A program made the position numbers and the translations under genes. A DNA stretch of 64,000 bases, from assembly GCA_018240595.1 (NCBI GenBank), contig JAFEFL010000070.1, forward strand, positions 248,001 through 312,000, read 5' to 3'. The notes beneath the pieces are model-generated. The model did not search any database. It was given only the letters and a program-made list of their open reading frames with translations, and was not told the DNA's origin. Each line of letters begins with the position of its first letter. Position 1 is the first letter of the stretch. This document shows, one piece after another, positions 1 to 11,900 of the stretch. Origin of the DNA: Pseudomonadota bacterium (GTDB lineage Bacteria; Pseudomonadota; Alphaproteobacteria; Rhizobiales; Xanthobacteraceae).

Positions 1-51
1 CTCGTCCGTCGGTATGTCGGCCCGGGTCTTCGGAACGGTCGTCAGAGTCAT
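1..51 (-). CDS. N-terminus of an unidentified protein (partial, runs off the left edge)
   Basis: An ATG at 51 on the minus strand opens 17 codons that stay open to the window edge (MTLTTVPKTRADIPTDE). A GAGGA Shine-Dalgarno-like sequence lies 7 nt upstream of it. Only the first 17 residues are visible, so no family can be assigned. It would be divergent from the DUF1330 gene, with about 130 bp between the two starts. It could be a chance opening. Confidence 0.4.
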   Translation of the reverse strand, partial: MTLTTVPKTRADIPTDE

Positions 52-180
52 GGAAGCGTCCTCGGTTGCTATGCCTTAGATGCGGCAAGGGCCGGAAGGT
101 TCCTGGCTCTATGTTGCCTCCGCATTCTGGACGAGGTGAGCAAATTCTGCCATTTCGCGATCAAATCAAGGGAGGTCTCA

Positions 181-477
181 ATGCCGAAAGCCTATTGGGT
201 AGTGACGTATCGTTCCGTGACCAATCCGGCCGCCTGGCAGGCCTACGCCAAATTGGCCGTGCCGGCGATTACCGAGGCCGGCGGACGATTCCTGGCATTG
301 AACCAGCCCGCGAAAATCTATGAGTCGGGCATCAACCAGCGCGTCGTGCTGGTCGAATTCGACAGCCTCGAAGCGGCCATCGCCTGCCACGACACGCCGG
401 GCTACGCCGCCGCGCTGGACGTGCTCGGCACCGGCAATGTCGAACGCGACCTGCGCATCGTCGAAGGGGCGGCGTAG
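181..477 (+). CDS. DUF1330 domain protein
   Basis: This 98-residue cytoplasmic protein of the DUF1330 dimeric alpha/beta-barrel (ferredoxin-like) family starts MPKAYWV. Around residues 40-70 it has the family pattern of an acidic strand followed by an aromatic/small-residue stretch (VVLVEFDSLEAAIACHDTPGY). The ATG at 181 is chosen because AGGGAGGT lies just upstream; a longer in-frame extension to 136 has no better signal. The family has no settled reaction. Members usually bind small ligands or act as small oxygenase-like proteins. The gene stands alone, with a strong hairpin terminator downstream at 501-533. Confidence 0.85.
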   Translation: MPKAYWVVTYRSVTNPAAWQAYAKLAVPAITEAGGRFLALNQPAKIYESGINQRVVLVEFDSLEAAIACHDTPGYAAALDVLGTGNVERDLRIVEGAA

Positions 478-500
478 GAGGGTTCATTAGCCAGACGCAA

Positions 501-533
501 AACGGCCCGCCGGCGTTTGCGCGGCGGGCCGTT
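501..533. terminator. bidirectional intrinsic terminator
   Basis: A perfect 12-bp inverted repeat (AACGGCCCGCCG / CGGCGGGCCGTT) encloses a 9-nt loop between two convergent genes. On the minus strand the stem is followed by GTTTTGCG, so it should end the adhesin-transporter transcript. On the plus strand it is followed by a weaker T stretch after the DUF1330 gene. Confidence 0.8.
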
Positions 534-556
534 ATTCGTGGGACGATGCGCGCGGC

Positions 557-1243
557 TCAGAACGAGCCGGGCGGCAGGCGATAGATGTCCGGAGTCTTGG
601 CGTCGGCGATGTAGAACAGCATCAGGGCTGTCGGCGTCAGGATGCGCTGGTTGTTCTCACCTTGGCTGAAGGTACCCTGCAGCAGCATCATGGTCGTCCG
701 GTCCTTTGCGTCGCTGCCGCGGAACATCAGGAGGCCGTTGTTCAGGGGCATGTTGGTCGCGATGCTCTCCGGTTTGAAGCCTTCGCTCAGGAAATGCGAA
801 CGGAGCACGCTCGAATTCGAGAACAATTGCTCGGGCGTCATCTTGTCGTCGGTCGCCTTCGACCAGGACACCGACACCTGGATCAGTTTCTTCGACTGAT
901 AACCGAAGACATAGGACACTTCCGCGGTGCCGCCGCCCTGCAGCAGATCCGGAACCTTGATCAGGAGCGCCTTGGTCCGCTCGCCTGCATTCGGCTGCTC
1001 CTTGATCGCGTCAGGCTTGAGGTTGAACTCCTTGGCGATGATACCCTTCACCTCGGCCTCGGTCATGCCGAACTTGGCCGAGCGGAAGCCGTCGACCGAG
1101 GCAGTCGCGGTCTGCATGACGCCGGAAGCGCCGGCCGGCGCCGCGGGCTGCTCTTTCTTACCCTGGCTGAGCGCGGGACCCTGCCCGGCCAGCAGCACCG
1201 CCGCGACGATCGCGCCGGCAAATCTGTAAGAAGTCATTTTCAT
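557..1243 (-). CDS. exported protein of unknown function, third gene of the two-partner secretion locus
   Basis: This protein of about 228 residues begins with a signal peptide (MKMTSYRF, then a hydrophobic stretch ending near ALSQG) and continues as a soluble alpha/beta-like domain. A segment near residue 55 (FRSAKFGMTEAEVKGII) resembles short substrate- or lipid-binding modules of periplasmic proteins, but I do not recognise a family. The ATG at 1243 is preferred because GGAG lies 6 nt upstream; an ATG at 1255 in the same frame is possible. It lies 51 nt after the TpsB-like transporter on the same strand and ends just before a strong terminator, so it is probably co-transcribed. A periplasmic accessory role in adhesin secretion is inference only. 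Confidence 0.75.
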   Translation of the reverse strand: MKMTSYRFAGAIVAAVLLAGQGPALSQGKKEQPAAPAGASGVMQTATASVDGFRSAKFGMTEAEVKGIIAKEFNLKPDAIKEQPNAGERTKALLIKVPDLLQGGGTAEVSYVFGYQSKKLIQVSVSWSKATDDKMTPEQLFSNSSVLRSHFLSEGFKPESIATNMPLNNGLLMFRGSDAKDRTTMMLLQGTFSQGENNQRILTPTALMLFYIADAKTPDIYRLPPGSF

Positions 1244-1294
1244 CAGGCTCTCCATGGGGCTCCATTCCGCATCGCGCGGTTACGCGGAGCCGGT

Positions 1295-2935
1295 TTACAA
1301 AAGTTGCAAGGGACGAATGGTCACACGGCCGTAGAATTCGCTGCGCGCCTGGCCCACGATCACCGTGCGCCACGGCACGCCAACGCTCGCTTCCAGCGTG
1401 ATCGGCGAATAAGGGGTCCACGACAGGCCGACGCCGGCGGAATCGAGCTGGGTGACCGACGGAAATGTCGAGAACACGGCGCCGCTGTCGAAGAAGGCGA
1501 AGAGGTCGAGCCCCTTGATCAGGTCCGACATGTTTCGGTGCAGTTCGAGATTGTAGTAATAGCCGCTGTCGCCCGATGCCGCATTGGTCGGATAACCGCG
1601 CACCGTTGTCGGACCACCGACCGAGAACAACTGGTCGCCAGGCAACAATTTCTCCCAGGTGTACTGCCAGCTGCCGAGCAGAACGGCGCTGAACTGCGCC
1701 GGCAGTTGCAGCGTGCCATTGGTCGAGCCCGTGAACGTATTGAAGCTGCGCTCGCCGCCGAGAATCTTGTCGTGCCAGTTGATGGTGTTGAAGCCCGGCG
1801 ACACCGTCAGGCTGTAGCTGGCGGCCAGCGCCGACAGCGACAGGCCGCCTGTGGTCTTTGAGTAGCGGTCGTTCGACACGGCGACGGCGGAGAAATCGCT
1901 TTCCGAGTTGCCGTAGGCATAGGCGCCGGTCGCCTGCAGCAGCCAGACGTCGTTGGTCCACACCGGCTGCGCCAGGTTAAGCGCGGCCTGGTTCGACGTG
2001 CCGGTGACGTCCAACGTCTGGAATTGACCGTTGACGATCTTGATGCGGCCCTGCGTGTAGCTCAAACCGATACGGCCGCCCCACGGGTTGAACGGCATGT
2101 TGAAGGCGACGTTGCCATTAAGATTGCCCTTTGACTTGACGCCGTAGAACGTCAGGCGGTCGTCGATCCCGAGCAGACCGTGGCGCTTGTAATAGATGCC
2201 GCCCTCGTTGCGGCCCGTGGTCTGGACGCCCTGGTTGTCGAAGAAGAGTTGCAGCGTGTTGACCGGCGGCTCGGTGACCGCGATCTGCAGGTCGGTCAGA
2301 CCGAAATCGGTGCCGGGCTGCAGCAACGCGCGCAACTGGACTTCATTGACGCGATTGAAGCGGACGACGTCGTGATTGAGTTGCGGCACGTCCAGCACTT
2401 CGCCTTTCGGCGGGTCGACGGAGCGTCGGATGAACGCTTCCGACGTCTGGTGATTGCCGACGACCGAAGTCTTCTGCAGCCGGCCCTCGGTCAGCTTGAC
2501 CTTGACGATACCCTTGTCGGCCGTCTGCGGCGGCAGGGTCGCGATGGCGGTGACGATGCCGCGGGCAGCATAGATGGCGTTGATGTCGGCCACCATGCTC
2601 TGCAGCGCCGCGATATCGACGCGGCGGCCGACATATTTGGCGGCGACGGCGTCGAGTTCTTCCGGCGTGATGAATTTCGATTTGTCGAAGACGACCTTGC
2701 GCAGCAGGAAGGTCGCGCCGCCGCCCGGCACCTGGACCGCCGGTCCGCGGCTCGGCCCGACCACCGACGGTCCCTGCTGCTTCGGCGCCTGCTGCTGCTG
2801 CTCGATACGCTGCCGCTGTCGCTCGATATCCTGGTTGATGACGCCGGGGTTAACCTGCGGCGACACCTGCGCCAGCGCCGGCCCGGCCACGAGCAAAACC
2901 GCGACGAAGCCGACATTTAAAGCCGCGCGCCACAT
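1295..2935 (-). CDS. two-partner secretion outer-membrane transporter (TpsB; ShlB/FhaC/HecB family)
   Basis: This 546-residue Omp85-superfamily transporter is predicted to carry the adjacent giant exoprotein across the outer membrane. Its signal peptide ends near residue 22 (ALA-Q). A Gln-rich plug-like helix covers about 33-52, and POTRA domains about 76-222 (the first begins FLLRKVVFDKSKFITPEEL). The rest is an amphipathic 16-strand barrel. The family hallmark VRGY (lid loop) is at 445-448. The barrel ends ...RVTIRPLQLL, so the C-terminal residue is Leu rather than the usual Phe. The ATG at 2935 is chosen because it starts a clean signal peptide; upstream in-frame codons would run into the adhesin gene. 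The gene follows the adhesin after 61 nt in the classic tpsA-tpsB order. Confidence 0.93.
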   Translation of the reverse strand: MWRAALNVGFVAVLLVAGPALAQVSPQVNPGVINQDIERQRQRIEQQQQAPKQQGPSVVGPSRGPAVQVPGGGATFLLRKVVFDKSKFITPEELDAVAAKYVGRRVDIAALQSMVADINAIYAARGIVTAIATLPPQTADKGIVKVKLTEGRLQKTSVVGNHQTSEAFIRRSVDPPKGEVLDVPQLNHDVVRFNRVNEVQLRALLQPGTDFGLTDLQIAVTEPPVNTLQLFFDNQGVQTTGRNEGGIYYKRHGLLGIDDRLTFYGVKSKGNLNGNVAFNMPFNPWGGRIGLSYTQGRIKIVNGQFQTLDVTGTSNQAALNLAQPVWTNDVWLLQATGAYAYGNSESDFSAVAVSNDRYSKTTGGLSLSALAASYSLTVSPGFNTINWHDKILGGERSFNTFTGSTNGTLQLPAQFSAVLLGSWQYTWEKLLPGDQLFSVGGPTTVRGYPTNAASGDSGYYYNLELHRNMSDLIKGLDLFAFFDSGAVFSTFPSVTQLDSAGVGLSWTPYSPITLEASVGVPWRTVIVGQARSEFYGRVTIRPLQLL

Positions 2936-2996
2936 GGATGACCCGTATTGAATTCCGACCGACCGCCCTGCCCGAAAACGGCGGGGATATAATGGG

Positions 2997-5900
2997 TTAC
3001 CTACCATAAGCGGCGGACGCAAAGCTAACGGGCCTGTGGTTTTCCACCGACGAACTGCGGAGATTCGTCCGGTAACCCTTACGGGACTTGCGGTTTTCGC
3101 CGGCCGGCAGCAGGCCATCGATGTTAACGGCCGGCCCGTCGCCGATCACCTCGATCGGGCCGAGGCCGATGCGGCCCTCAGCCACGGCGCGGAAGTAGAG
3201 GGCGAGCAGCGCCGTTCTTTCCACCCCGTCGAGATCGTTCACGTTGCGCATGTCCTGCGGCGCGTTGCGCACGAAGCTCGACCCGGTGAAGTCGCCGCCG
3301 ACGTAGTTGATGATCGTCGAGGAGATCGTCGTGTCGTAGTAAACCACCTGCGTATTGCTGAAATTGGCGTTGCCAATCTGCTGCATCGTGAAGACGCCAC
3401 CCGGCTGATAGAGCTGCAGGTTGTTACCGCCGACCGGACCCGGGCCCCGGTTGTTGAGCAGGATCTGGCCGGCCGGCGTATTCAGCAGCATCTGGCCCGG
3501 CACATAGCCGGCAACCACGGTGAGCGACGGCGAGTCGACAGTGACCGCCGAGTCAACGACGCTGAACCGGTCGATGATGACCTGCGGCGGATCGATGGTG
3601 AGATTGGCATGCGTGGCCACGCCGCCGCCGTAACCGGTGACGACGACGTGTAGCGGCACAGGCGGCGTCGACGGCAATTGCTCGGCCGTAACGTCGATGA
3701 TGTCGGCGCCGAGGGTCATTGCGCGATAAACGCTCAACATGCCGACCGTGAGGTCATGCGGCGCGCTCAGAGTCGCCGAGCCTGCGCGCATGGCGGCGAC
3801 GTTGATCGACTGGCTGCTGGCGAAGGAGGCATCGCCGTTGGCAGCAACCGTACCGCCGATAATCGAGCCATGGTCGGCCGTCACGATGATATCGCCGAGA
3901 TCGCCGGGAATGCCCGTCGTGGTCAGCCTGTTGAAGACGACGTTCTGATCGGCCCGGATGGTCTGCGTGCCGCCGCTGGTCACCGTGCCGAAGGTGATGT
4001 TGTCCGCGGTCGAGCGGGCGTTGACCGCCGCGCCGGCCGTCACCATGGTCCAGTCGATCAGGCCACTCGCAGTCAGCGTCGCCGAGCCGTGGGCGGCGCC
4101 AAGCGTCGTGCCCTTGTTGGTCGTGGCAGCAACGAGTGAAACCGATCCATTGGCTGCAACGGTCGTGCCCTGCACGTAACCCGTATCGGCGGTGACGCCG
4201 ATATCGCCGACATCGCCGCCGATGATGCCGTTGGTCGCCAGGCGATTGAAATTGACATTGTTGGCGGCGCGGATGGTCTGTGTGCCGCCGCTGGTGACCG
4301 TGTCGAAGTGGATGCTGTCGGCGGTCGATCGAGCGCTAACGCTGGTGCCGGCGGTCACGGTGGTCCAGTCGATCAGACCATTGGTGTTCATGGCGACGGC
4401 ACCGGTCGCGCCCGTGAGCGCCACGCCGGTGATCGATACCGGCGCAGTCAGCGTCACGCCGCCGTTGGCCGCGATCGTGCCCCCCGCAATCCGCCCGGTG
4501 TGCGAGGTCACAAGGACGTCGCCCGCATCACCCGGAATGCCGGTGGTCGTGATCTGGGTAATCAGCATGTCCTGGGCGACGTCGAGCGTCATCTTGCCGC
4601 CGCTCGACAGGCTCGGGATGTCGATCGTCTCGCGGGTCGAGGTGATCGTCAGACTACCGCCCGCGGCATTCACGGCATTCCAGGTGATCGTCTGCTCGGC
4701 GGTCATGTCCATCGCGCCGGCGGTGGATGTCGCCGTGGTGCCCGAGATCGTGGTCTTGGCGGCCATCCGCGTCGCGCCGCCGAGCGCCACCGCGCCACCG
4801 ACGATCGCACCCGTGTCCGATGTGATGTCGGCGCCGCCGCCCGTGGCGGTCAGTTGCGTGAAGGTGACGTTGTTCTTGGCCCACAAAGTCTGCGCGCCGC
4901 CGCTCGTGATCGTCGCGATGTCGATGACGTCCGCTGACGAGCGCACGTTCACCGACGTACCAGCCGTGACGGCGTTCCAGACAATCTGGCCATTGGTTGC
5001 CGTCATGCCGACCGAGCCGCCCGCCCTGACCTCGGCGCCGGTGATCGTCGTTGCAGCGGCCATCGTCACCGAGCCGGCGGCATCGACGTTCACCAGGCCG
5101 GTGCCGAGCGCAACGATCGCGCCCTCGTCCGATCGCAGGACGATGTCACCCGAGCCGGTCGTGGTCACCTGCCTGAAGGTGACGTTGTTCTTGGCCCACA
5201 GCGTCAGGCTGCCGCCGCTCTGCGCGACGTCGATGGTGATGGCGTCGCCGAGCGAGTGCAGGAACATGCTGCCGCCGGAGCGGAGCACGGACCAGTTCAG
5301 CGTGCCGCCGTTACCGGCGGCGCCGGTCGCGGTGATCGAGCCTTCGGCGATCAGCGAGACCGCGCCGTTGGAGGTAATCGAGCCGCCGTTAATCGCGCCA
5401 TTGTCGGACGTCAGCGTGACGTCGCCCTGGCCGGGAGGCGCGGTGTTGGTCAGTTGATCGAAGGCAACGTCCTGTTTGGCGTGCATCGTGATTGAGCCGA
5501 CCGTGGTCGCGGTCCCGACGCGCGCGCCGCCATCCGTCGAGGCCACGTCAATGGTGGTAGCGGCGTTGAGGGTTTCCCAATCGATGTCCCCGCGCGCATT
5601 GAGGGCAATCAGCGTCGACGACGTGGCGGTCCCCGTGCCGGTGATCTTCGCATTGGCGGCGAGCGGCGAGCCGACCGGCAGGTTGGCGCCGGCCGTCAGA
5701 GTGATGCCACCGGCGGCCGTGATCGAACCACCCTGGATCGCGCCCACGCCGGTCGTCGCGATCACGTCGCCGGAATCGCCCGCGAGAGCGAGGCTGGTGA
5801 GGCTGCCGAAGCTGACGCTATCCGCGGCCAGGAGACGCAGCGTGCCGCGGCCGGTCGCGGTGCCGACAGTGAGCGTGCCGGGGCCGGTCGTCTGCGCGAT

Positions 5901-8900
5901 AAAGTAGCCCGTCGCACCGGCACCGGTGCTGGCCAGGACGCCGTCGAGCGTGTAGCTGCCGGCGCCGGTGACATCGACGGTGCCGAGGACCGCGGACAAC
6001 AACGTCGCGCGCATGTTCGGGGCGGCGGCCAGGAAGATACTGCCGTCGGTCGCCGTCGCGGCCAGGCCCTGCGAGTTCGCCGTCACGCGCTGCGAGGCCA
6101 CGCCGATGTTGTTCGCCGTCAGCGACACCCGGGCACCCACGCCCGTGGTGACAAAATTCTCTTGCCCATCGCCATTGCTGAGAATGTTGCCGGTGGTCAC
6201 GCCGCCGGCGCTGACGACGATCGAGGCGGCGTTGCCGGCGGCGGCGTAAGACGCGGCCGACTTCAGTTGGCCAACCGTGGCGTTGCCGGTCGTCGTGACC
6301 GTCAGCACGCCGGACGCATCGAGCACCGAGTAATTACCCATCGACAGGGTGGCGGCGACCACCGTGACCGCCCCCGCCGAGCTCCTGGCGACGACCGCGT
6401 CGGTGGCGGTGCCGGCGGCGAAGTTCACCGCGGCGTTGGCGAGCAAGGTCAGCGCGCCAGTGCTGGTGATATCGTTGTTGACGGTGATCGAGCCGGCGAT
6501 GGTGCTGAGCGTCAGCGCGCCGCCGGAGGTCAGCGTGCCGCCGGCGTTGCCGATCACCATGTCGCTCTGCGGGCTGAGGATCTCCAGGGCGCCGGCCGCG
6601 CTGCCGGTGATCGCGCCGGTGATCTTCACCTGCAGCGCCTGCAGGGTCGCGCCGTTGAAGCCGACATTGCCGCCGGCAGTGACGTTCAGCGTCGAACCGG
6701 AGATGTGGAACTGGGTCGGATCCGTGAACGAGGCAAGCTGGTAGATGCTGCCGCTGGCGCTCAGCTCGATCGCCGACGAGCCCTGCCCGGCCATGACGCG
6801 GCCCAGCACCAGGTCGCCCGTGGTCTGGTTGAGGTAGATGCCTTGCGCCGCCACGACATCGTCGATCTGGCCGACCGTCGTGCCGATAAGCGCCAGCCGT
6901 AGCGCCGCGGCGCCGCTCTGGCCGATGCTGCCGTTGTCGGCGGTCAGCGTCAGGTTGGCGATGTTGCCGGAAATCGCCACCTGCCCGGCGACGCCGCCGA
7001 GGATGCTGCCGACGGCATGGAGCTGCACCTGGCCGCCGCCGGTCGCCGTGGTCTGCACGCCGGCCGACACGGCGCCGGACACCGGGCCGAACAGCGACGC
7101 GCCGATGCCGCCGAGCAGCATGTCGCCGGCGCTGTCCTGGCCGTCCGACACGCTGCCGAGATAAATGTCGTTCAGCGCCTTGGCAGCCACCGGGCCGCGC
7201 GGGCTGACGATGACGAGACTCTGCTGCTTGACCGTGATCGTGTAGGTCGTGATGCCCGTATTCGGATCGGTGCTCGTTGCAACACTGAGCTGTCCGGGCC
7301 CGGCGGTCGCCAGCAGGCCCTTCTGCGCGTCGGTCAGGTTCGACGCGCTGACGCTGGTGAAGCTGAAGACGTCGTTTGGCGCCAGACTGCCGATCGAGCC
7401 GTTCGGCGCGTAGAGCATCACCTGGCGGCCGCTGACATTGATCGGCATGTCGGCGATCGACGGCGGCGCGCCGGTCGCACCCTGACCGACGGTGTAGCGC
7501 AACTGGTCGAGCGACCACTGCGAACCCGAGGTCAGGCTCGTGTACAGCACCGATGAATGATCGACCGAATAGCTGAACGAAGAGGTGTAGCCGCCCGGCC
7601 CGAGCGCGGCCGTCAACGCGCTGGTGGCGATGATCTGGGCGTACGGGTCGTCGACCTGATGCGCGGCATCGCGTGAGGCGTTGAATTGCTGCTTCAACGT
7701 GTTGAGCGACGCCGCGACCTGGCTGCCGACGATGTTCTCCACCGTATCGCCGATCTGCGCCGCGGTCTTCAAGCCAAGCAGATACTGGTCGCGGTTGTAA
7801 CGCTTGAACACCTCGGCGCGGATCGCCGCCTGCGCATCGGATGAATTCAGATCGGTGCCGGACGCCAGCGTGCCGGCGGCGATGAGCTGCGCGCCGATCG
7901 CCGCAGTGCCGAGCGCGCTGATGCTGTAGGTGACGCCGTCGGTAAAGGCGAGATTGCGAAGCTGCCAGTAGTCGTTATAGGCGGCGTTGATCATCGACTC
8001 GTAGCTGGCGACCGCCTGGCCGCCCGAGCCGTTGACCAGGCCGAGACTGGCCCAGACGCCTTCCAGATATTGCTGTTGCGCCGTGGACAGCCCGCCGCCG
8101 GTGATGCCGTTGAGAATGTTGCCGTTGAGCGCGGCGATCAGCACCGGGCCCTGCGAGCTGACGGCCGGAACGATGGTGCCAGCCGGCGGCGCGATCAGGT
8201 GGCCGAGGCGGACGTCGCCCTGCGGCTGCACGATATAGGTGCCGGTCGCCGAGGTGCTGCTGAGCAGGCCGCCATCCGTCGCGCCGTTGTCGAAGGTCGT
8301 CGCCCAGGTCTGCAGCACGATCGGATTGGCCGACAAGGTCGTGCCGCCCTGACCATCGGAAACCAGCGACGCGCCGACCGTGCCGGCCGTCGAGTCAAGC
8401 TCGATCGACCGCGCGACGATGATCGGGCTGCTGGCGTTGTAGGCTTGCGCCGAGGTGATGTCGCCGGAGGCTGTCAGATAGACGTCGCCGCGCGGCTCGG
8501 GGCGACCGGTCGTCGCGTTGGTGTAGGCCGTGTTCACGGTCACGCGGTTGATCGACAGCGGGCCGGCCGAGCGCACGGCGATATCGTGATCGGTCGAGCT
8601 TGCCGTCAGCGCGCCGCCATAGACCTGCACCGGGATCGGATTGGCCGCGGTGCCGACGCCGCCCTGCCCGTTCAAGGTTACCGCCGTGCCGGTAACGACG
8701 GCGGTGGTCGAACCGGCCGCAACCGTGATCGACGAATTGGCACCGGTCGCGTTCAGCGCGGTGGTGCCCTGCAGGTTGTTGATCGGCCCGTTGAGCACGA
8801 TGCTCGAGGTCGAATTGACATTGACGCTGCTGGCGCCGCCGCCGTTGAACGAAATCCCGATCGGGAACGACGCCTTGACCGTGTTGGTCAGCGTCAAAGT

Positions 8901-11900
8901 CAGGCTGGTGTAGATTTCCTGGTTCCAGGTGCCGCCGAAGTCGGTGCCGCAGCAGGCGTTACCCGTCGGGAACGAATTGAGGTAGTAGCTTCCGGTCGCG
9001 GTCATGACCGACTGGAAATTGGCGCTCTGCAAGTTGCCGGTCGTCTGCCCGTCCTGAACGCTTTGCACATTCGAAACCAGCGACCCCGCGCTGCGGGTCC
9101 AGCCGTTGAGCCCGGTCAGGCCGGTGTTGGTGAAGGTCCAGTTGTACTGGTTGGACTGCGTATTGCCCGGTCGCGTCAGCGTCGCCGTATCGACCCACTG
9201 ATAGTACATGTTGGGAGCCGGGTCGTACTCCAGACCCGTCGGTCCGCTCTGTCCGATGATGTTGACGCCGGCGGCGGTGTAGGTGTTCGTCGTGATGTTG
9301 TTGGCCTGGTAGGTCGTGACCTGCTGACCCGCTGCAGCGCCGGCGTTATAGACGTACCACCGCGTCTGATTCTGGAGGTGATCGACGATCTGCACCACGC
9401 TCGCCGCGGTGACTCCGGTGTTGATCGTGTTGGTGACGAGGTCGAAGCCGCTGGTATTGACGACGTTGACCGTGCCGGCGCCGCCATTGACGATGATGTT
9501 GCCCTGCGAGCCACCCGAGGTCGACGTGCTGATGATCTTGCCGTTGAGATAGACGTAGCCGCCGGTGCCCTGCACCACGCTCGACAGCACGATCTGGTTG
9601 GTCAGCACATTATACTGGGCGCCGATCTTGACGTCGCCGCTGGCGCTGGTGCCCACGACGCCCGACAGATCGACGAACTTGCCGGCCGCCGCGTTGCTTC
9701 TTGCCGTGGCGAGCTGGTCCGAATGGCTGAGAAGGTTGTTGATCGTGTCTCTGGCATCGGCGCCGATATTGACCGAGTAGTTGCTGGTCTGGCCGACCGT
9801 CGCCGTACCGTTGATATTGATGACATCGGCCGAGATGATCAGCGCTTTGCCGAAGTTCAGCGAACTTGCCTGCACGCTGGTCGATTGAGCCGTTTTCGGC
9901 TGCTGCGCAAAGGGCTGCAGGTGAATGACCTGGAAGTAGCCTCCCTGCGAACCTGCGCAGCCCGAGCAATTGAACGGGCCGCCATGGCCGCCATCGCCAT
10001 AGGCCTGGTCTTCGTAGTTATGACGCTCCCATGGCGCTATCACCACGTTGGACGCCGACGTACTTTCCGCGGTCGCCAGCGCCGACTGGCTCGCCAGAGG
10101 TTGGCCCATCGGCAGGAAGATCGCGGATGTCAGAACGCCGCTGTTGTAATAGAGGCTCAGCATGCGAGCCGTAAAGATCGCGTCGGCGTTCGAATAATTG
10201 GTGACGACCGAGTCCTGATAGGTGGTGCCGGAATTGCTGTAGAAATACCGGTACGGATGCTTCGAGGTGTCGGAGCCGACATACACGCTGCCGTAGGTGC
10301 CCAGCCACGTCGCCGCCGCCTCGACCGCGGTCAGCGTGTCGGTCGGCCGGAATTCCTGGCTGTCCCATTGCGAGGCGACGTCGCCGCTCAGGTTGTAGAT
10401 CGAATTGGCGCCGCCGTTGAAGGTGAAGGCGCCTTTCGGAACATACATCTCCATGACCAGCGGCGTGAGGCTTTGCGTCGCCACGACACTGCCGAGCAGA
10501 TCGGTGATGCTGAGCAGGCCGTTGACCACGGTGACCGGGCCGTTGAAGTAGATGTCCGGCGTCGTCACCAGCGGCTGGCCGTTATAGACCGCCTGGCCGG
10601 TGGAGTTGTCGATGGTGTTGTAGCTGGCGCTGACCCTGATCAGCGGCTGCGTGCCCGTCGTATCGCGGCGATAGGTGATGCCGAGCGACTGGGATTCGCC
10701 GGCCGAGCCGGTGAAGTTGACATTGCCGCCGGTGACCGCCGTGATCGTCAGCGCATTGAGGGCGAGGAACTTGATGCCCTGGTTGTCGATCGAAATCTGC
10801 GGCGAGCCATTGGCGGTCACCGAGCCGTTGGTGCCGTACAAATTCTTGGCGAGGATCGAGACATTGCCGGCCGACGCCGGGATGTTGTTGAAGGCGTAGA
10901 CCTGACCCGACCCGCGCGAGGCGAACGGCGCCTGCTGGATCAGCGTGTCGATCTGGCGCTGCTTGGTGCCGTTTGTGTCGTCATTGACCGCGGTGATCGA
11001 CTGACGCGCCGCGATGGCGGCATCGACCTGCGTCGTGGTCAGACCGCTGAGCGCGGCGATCTGGCCGAGCACGTCCTGATACGGGCTGAAGCCGCCGGTC
11101 AGCGAATACTGGATGACCTGGTGATTGTAGCTCATCACCGGATTGAACTGGCTCGGATCCGACACCTGCTCGAGCGTCAGGTTCCAGCAGGCGGACTGCG
11201 CCTGGCAGCTCAACCCCGTGTCCAAAGTCAGCGCGTCATTCACCCCGATGACGATCGTGGTGTTGTTGTGAATGCCGGCGACCACACGGCCATTGATCAC
11301 CACGTCGCCGATCCCGAGGACGTTGCTGGCATCCGCGTTGGAGATGCTGCGGTCGCTGTGGTTCTCGGTCGAGAACAGGGTCAGGTACGGATTGTAGCTG
11401 GTGCCCTTGCCCTGCGCCGACACCCCGCCCTGCGTGGCGCCGAGGAAGACGTTGTTGGCCCCTAACACAAGTGAGCCGGTGCCGAGCGTCAAGGTCGCGT
11501 AGCTGTAGGCCTCGGCATTGCCGTCATAGGTCGGGTTGATCGGGATCAGCGCGTAATTGTAAACGACCGTCGTCCCGCTGGCGTTGATCTGGCTGAAGGC
11601 CCCGCCACCGCCGCTCGCCGCCGCGAAGTTGCTCTGGCCGGCATAGATGGTGATCGGCCCCCAGGCCTCGATGCGCGTCCCGGCCGCCACACTGACGGTC
11701 TGGTGCGACGTCACCACCGTGCTGGTGGACGCGCCGGCGCCGGTCATCAGGCCGTAGAGGTTGGCGTTGGCGGCCGTGCTAGCGTTCAGGACTGCAGCGC
11801 TGCCGATATCGATGCCGCCGGCGCTGAACAGCTCGGCCGCATCGATGCGCACGCCGAGCGTCGCGGTCTCGGTCATCGTCGATGTGGCGCCGCCGCCGGC

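Noticed and set aside
662..1861. Plus-strand reading frame of 399 codons across the exported protein and transporter genes
   Set aside because: It covers the ends of two real minus-strand genes and the terminator side; Arg/His-rich shadow sequence.
8070..11465. Long plus-strand reading frame of 1,131 codons opposite the adhesin
   Set aside because: Its product is Arg/Asp/Gly/Ala-rich with no domain and arises from the codon pattern of the adhesin on the other strand. The adhesin has a signal peptide, TPS domain and continuous repeats.
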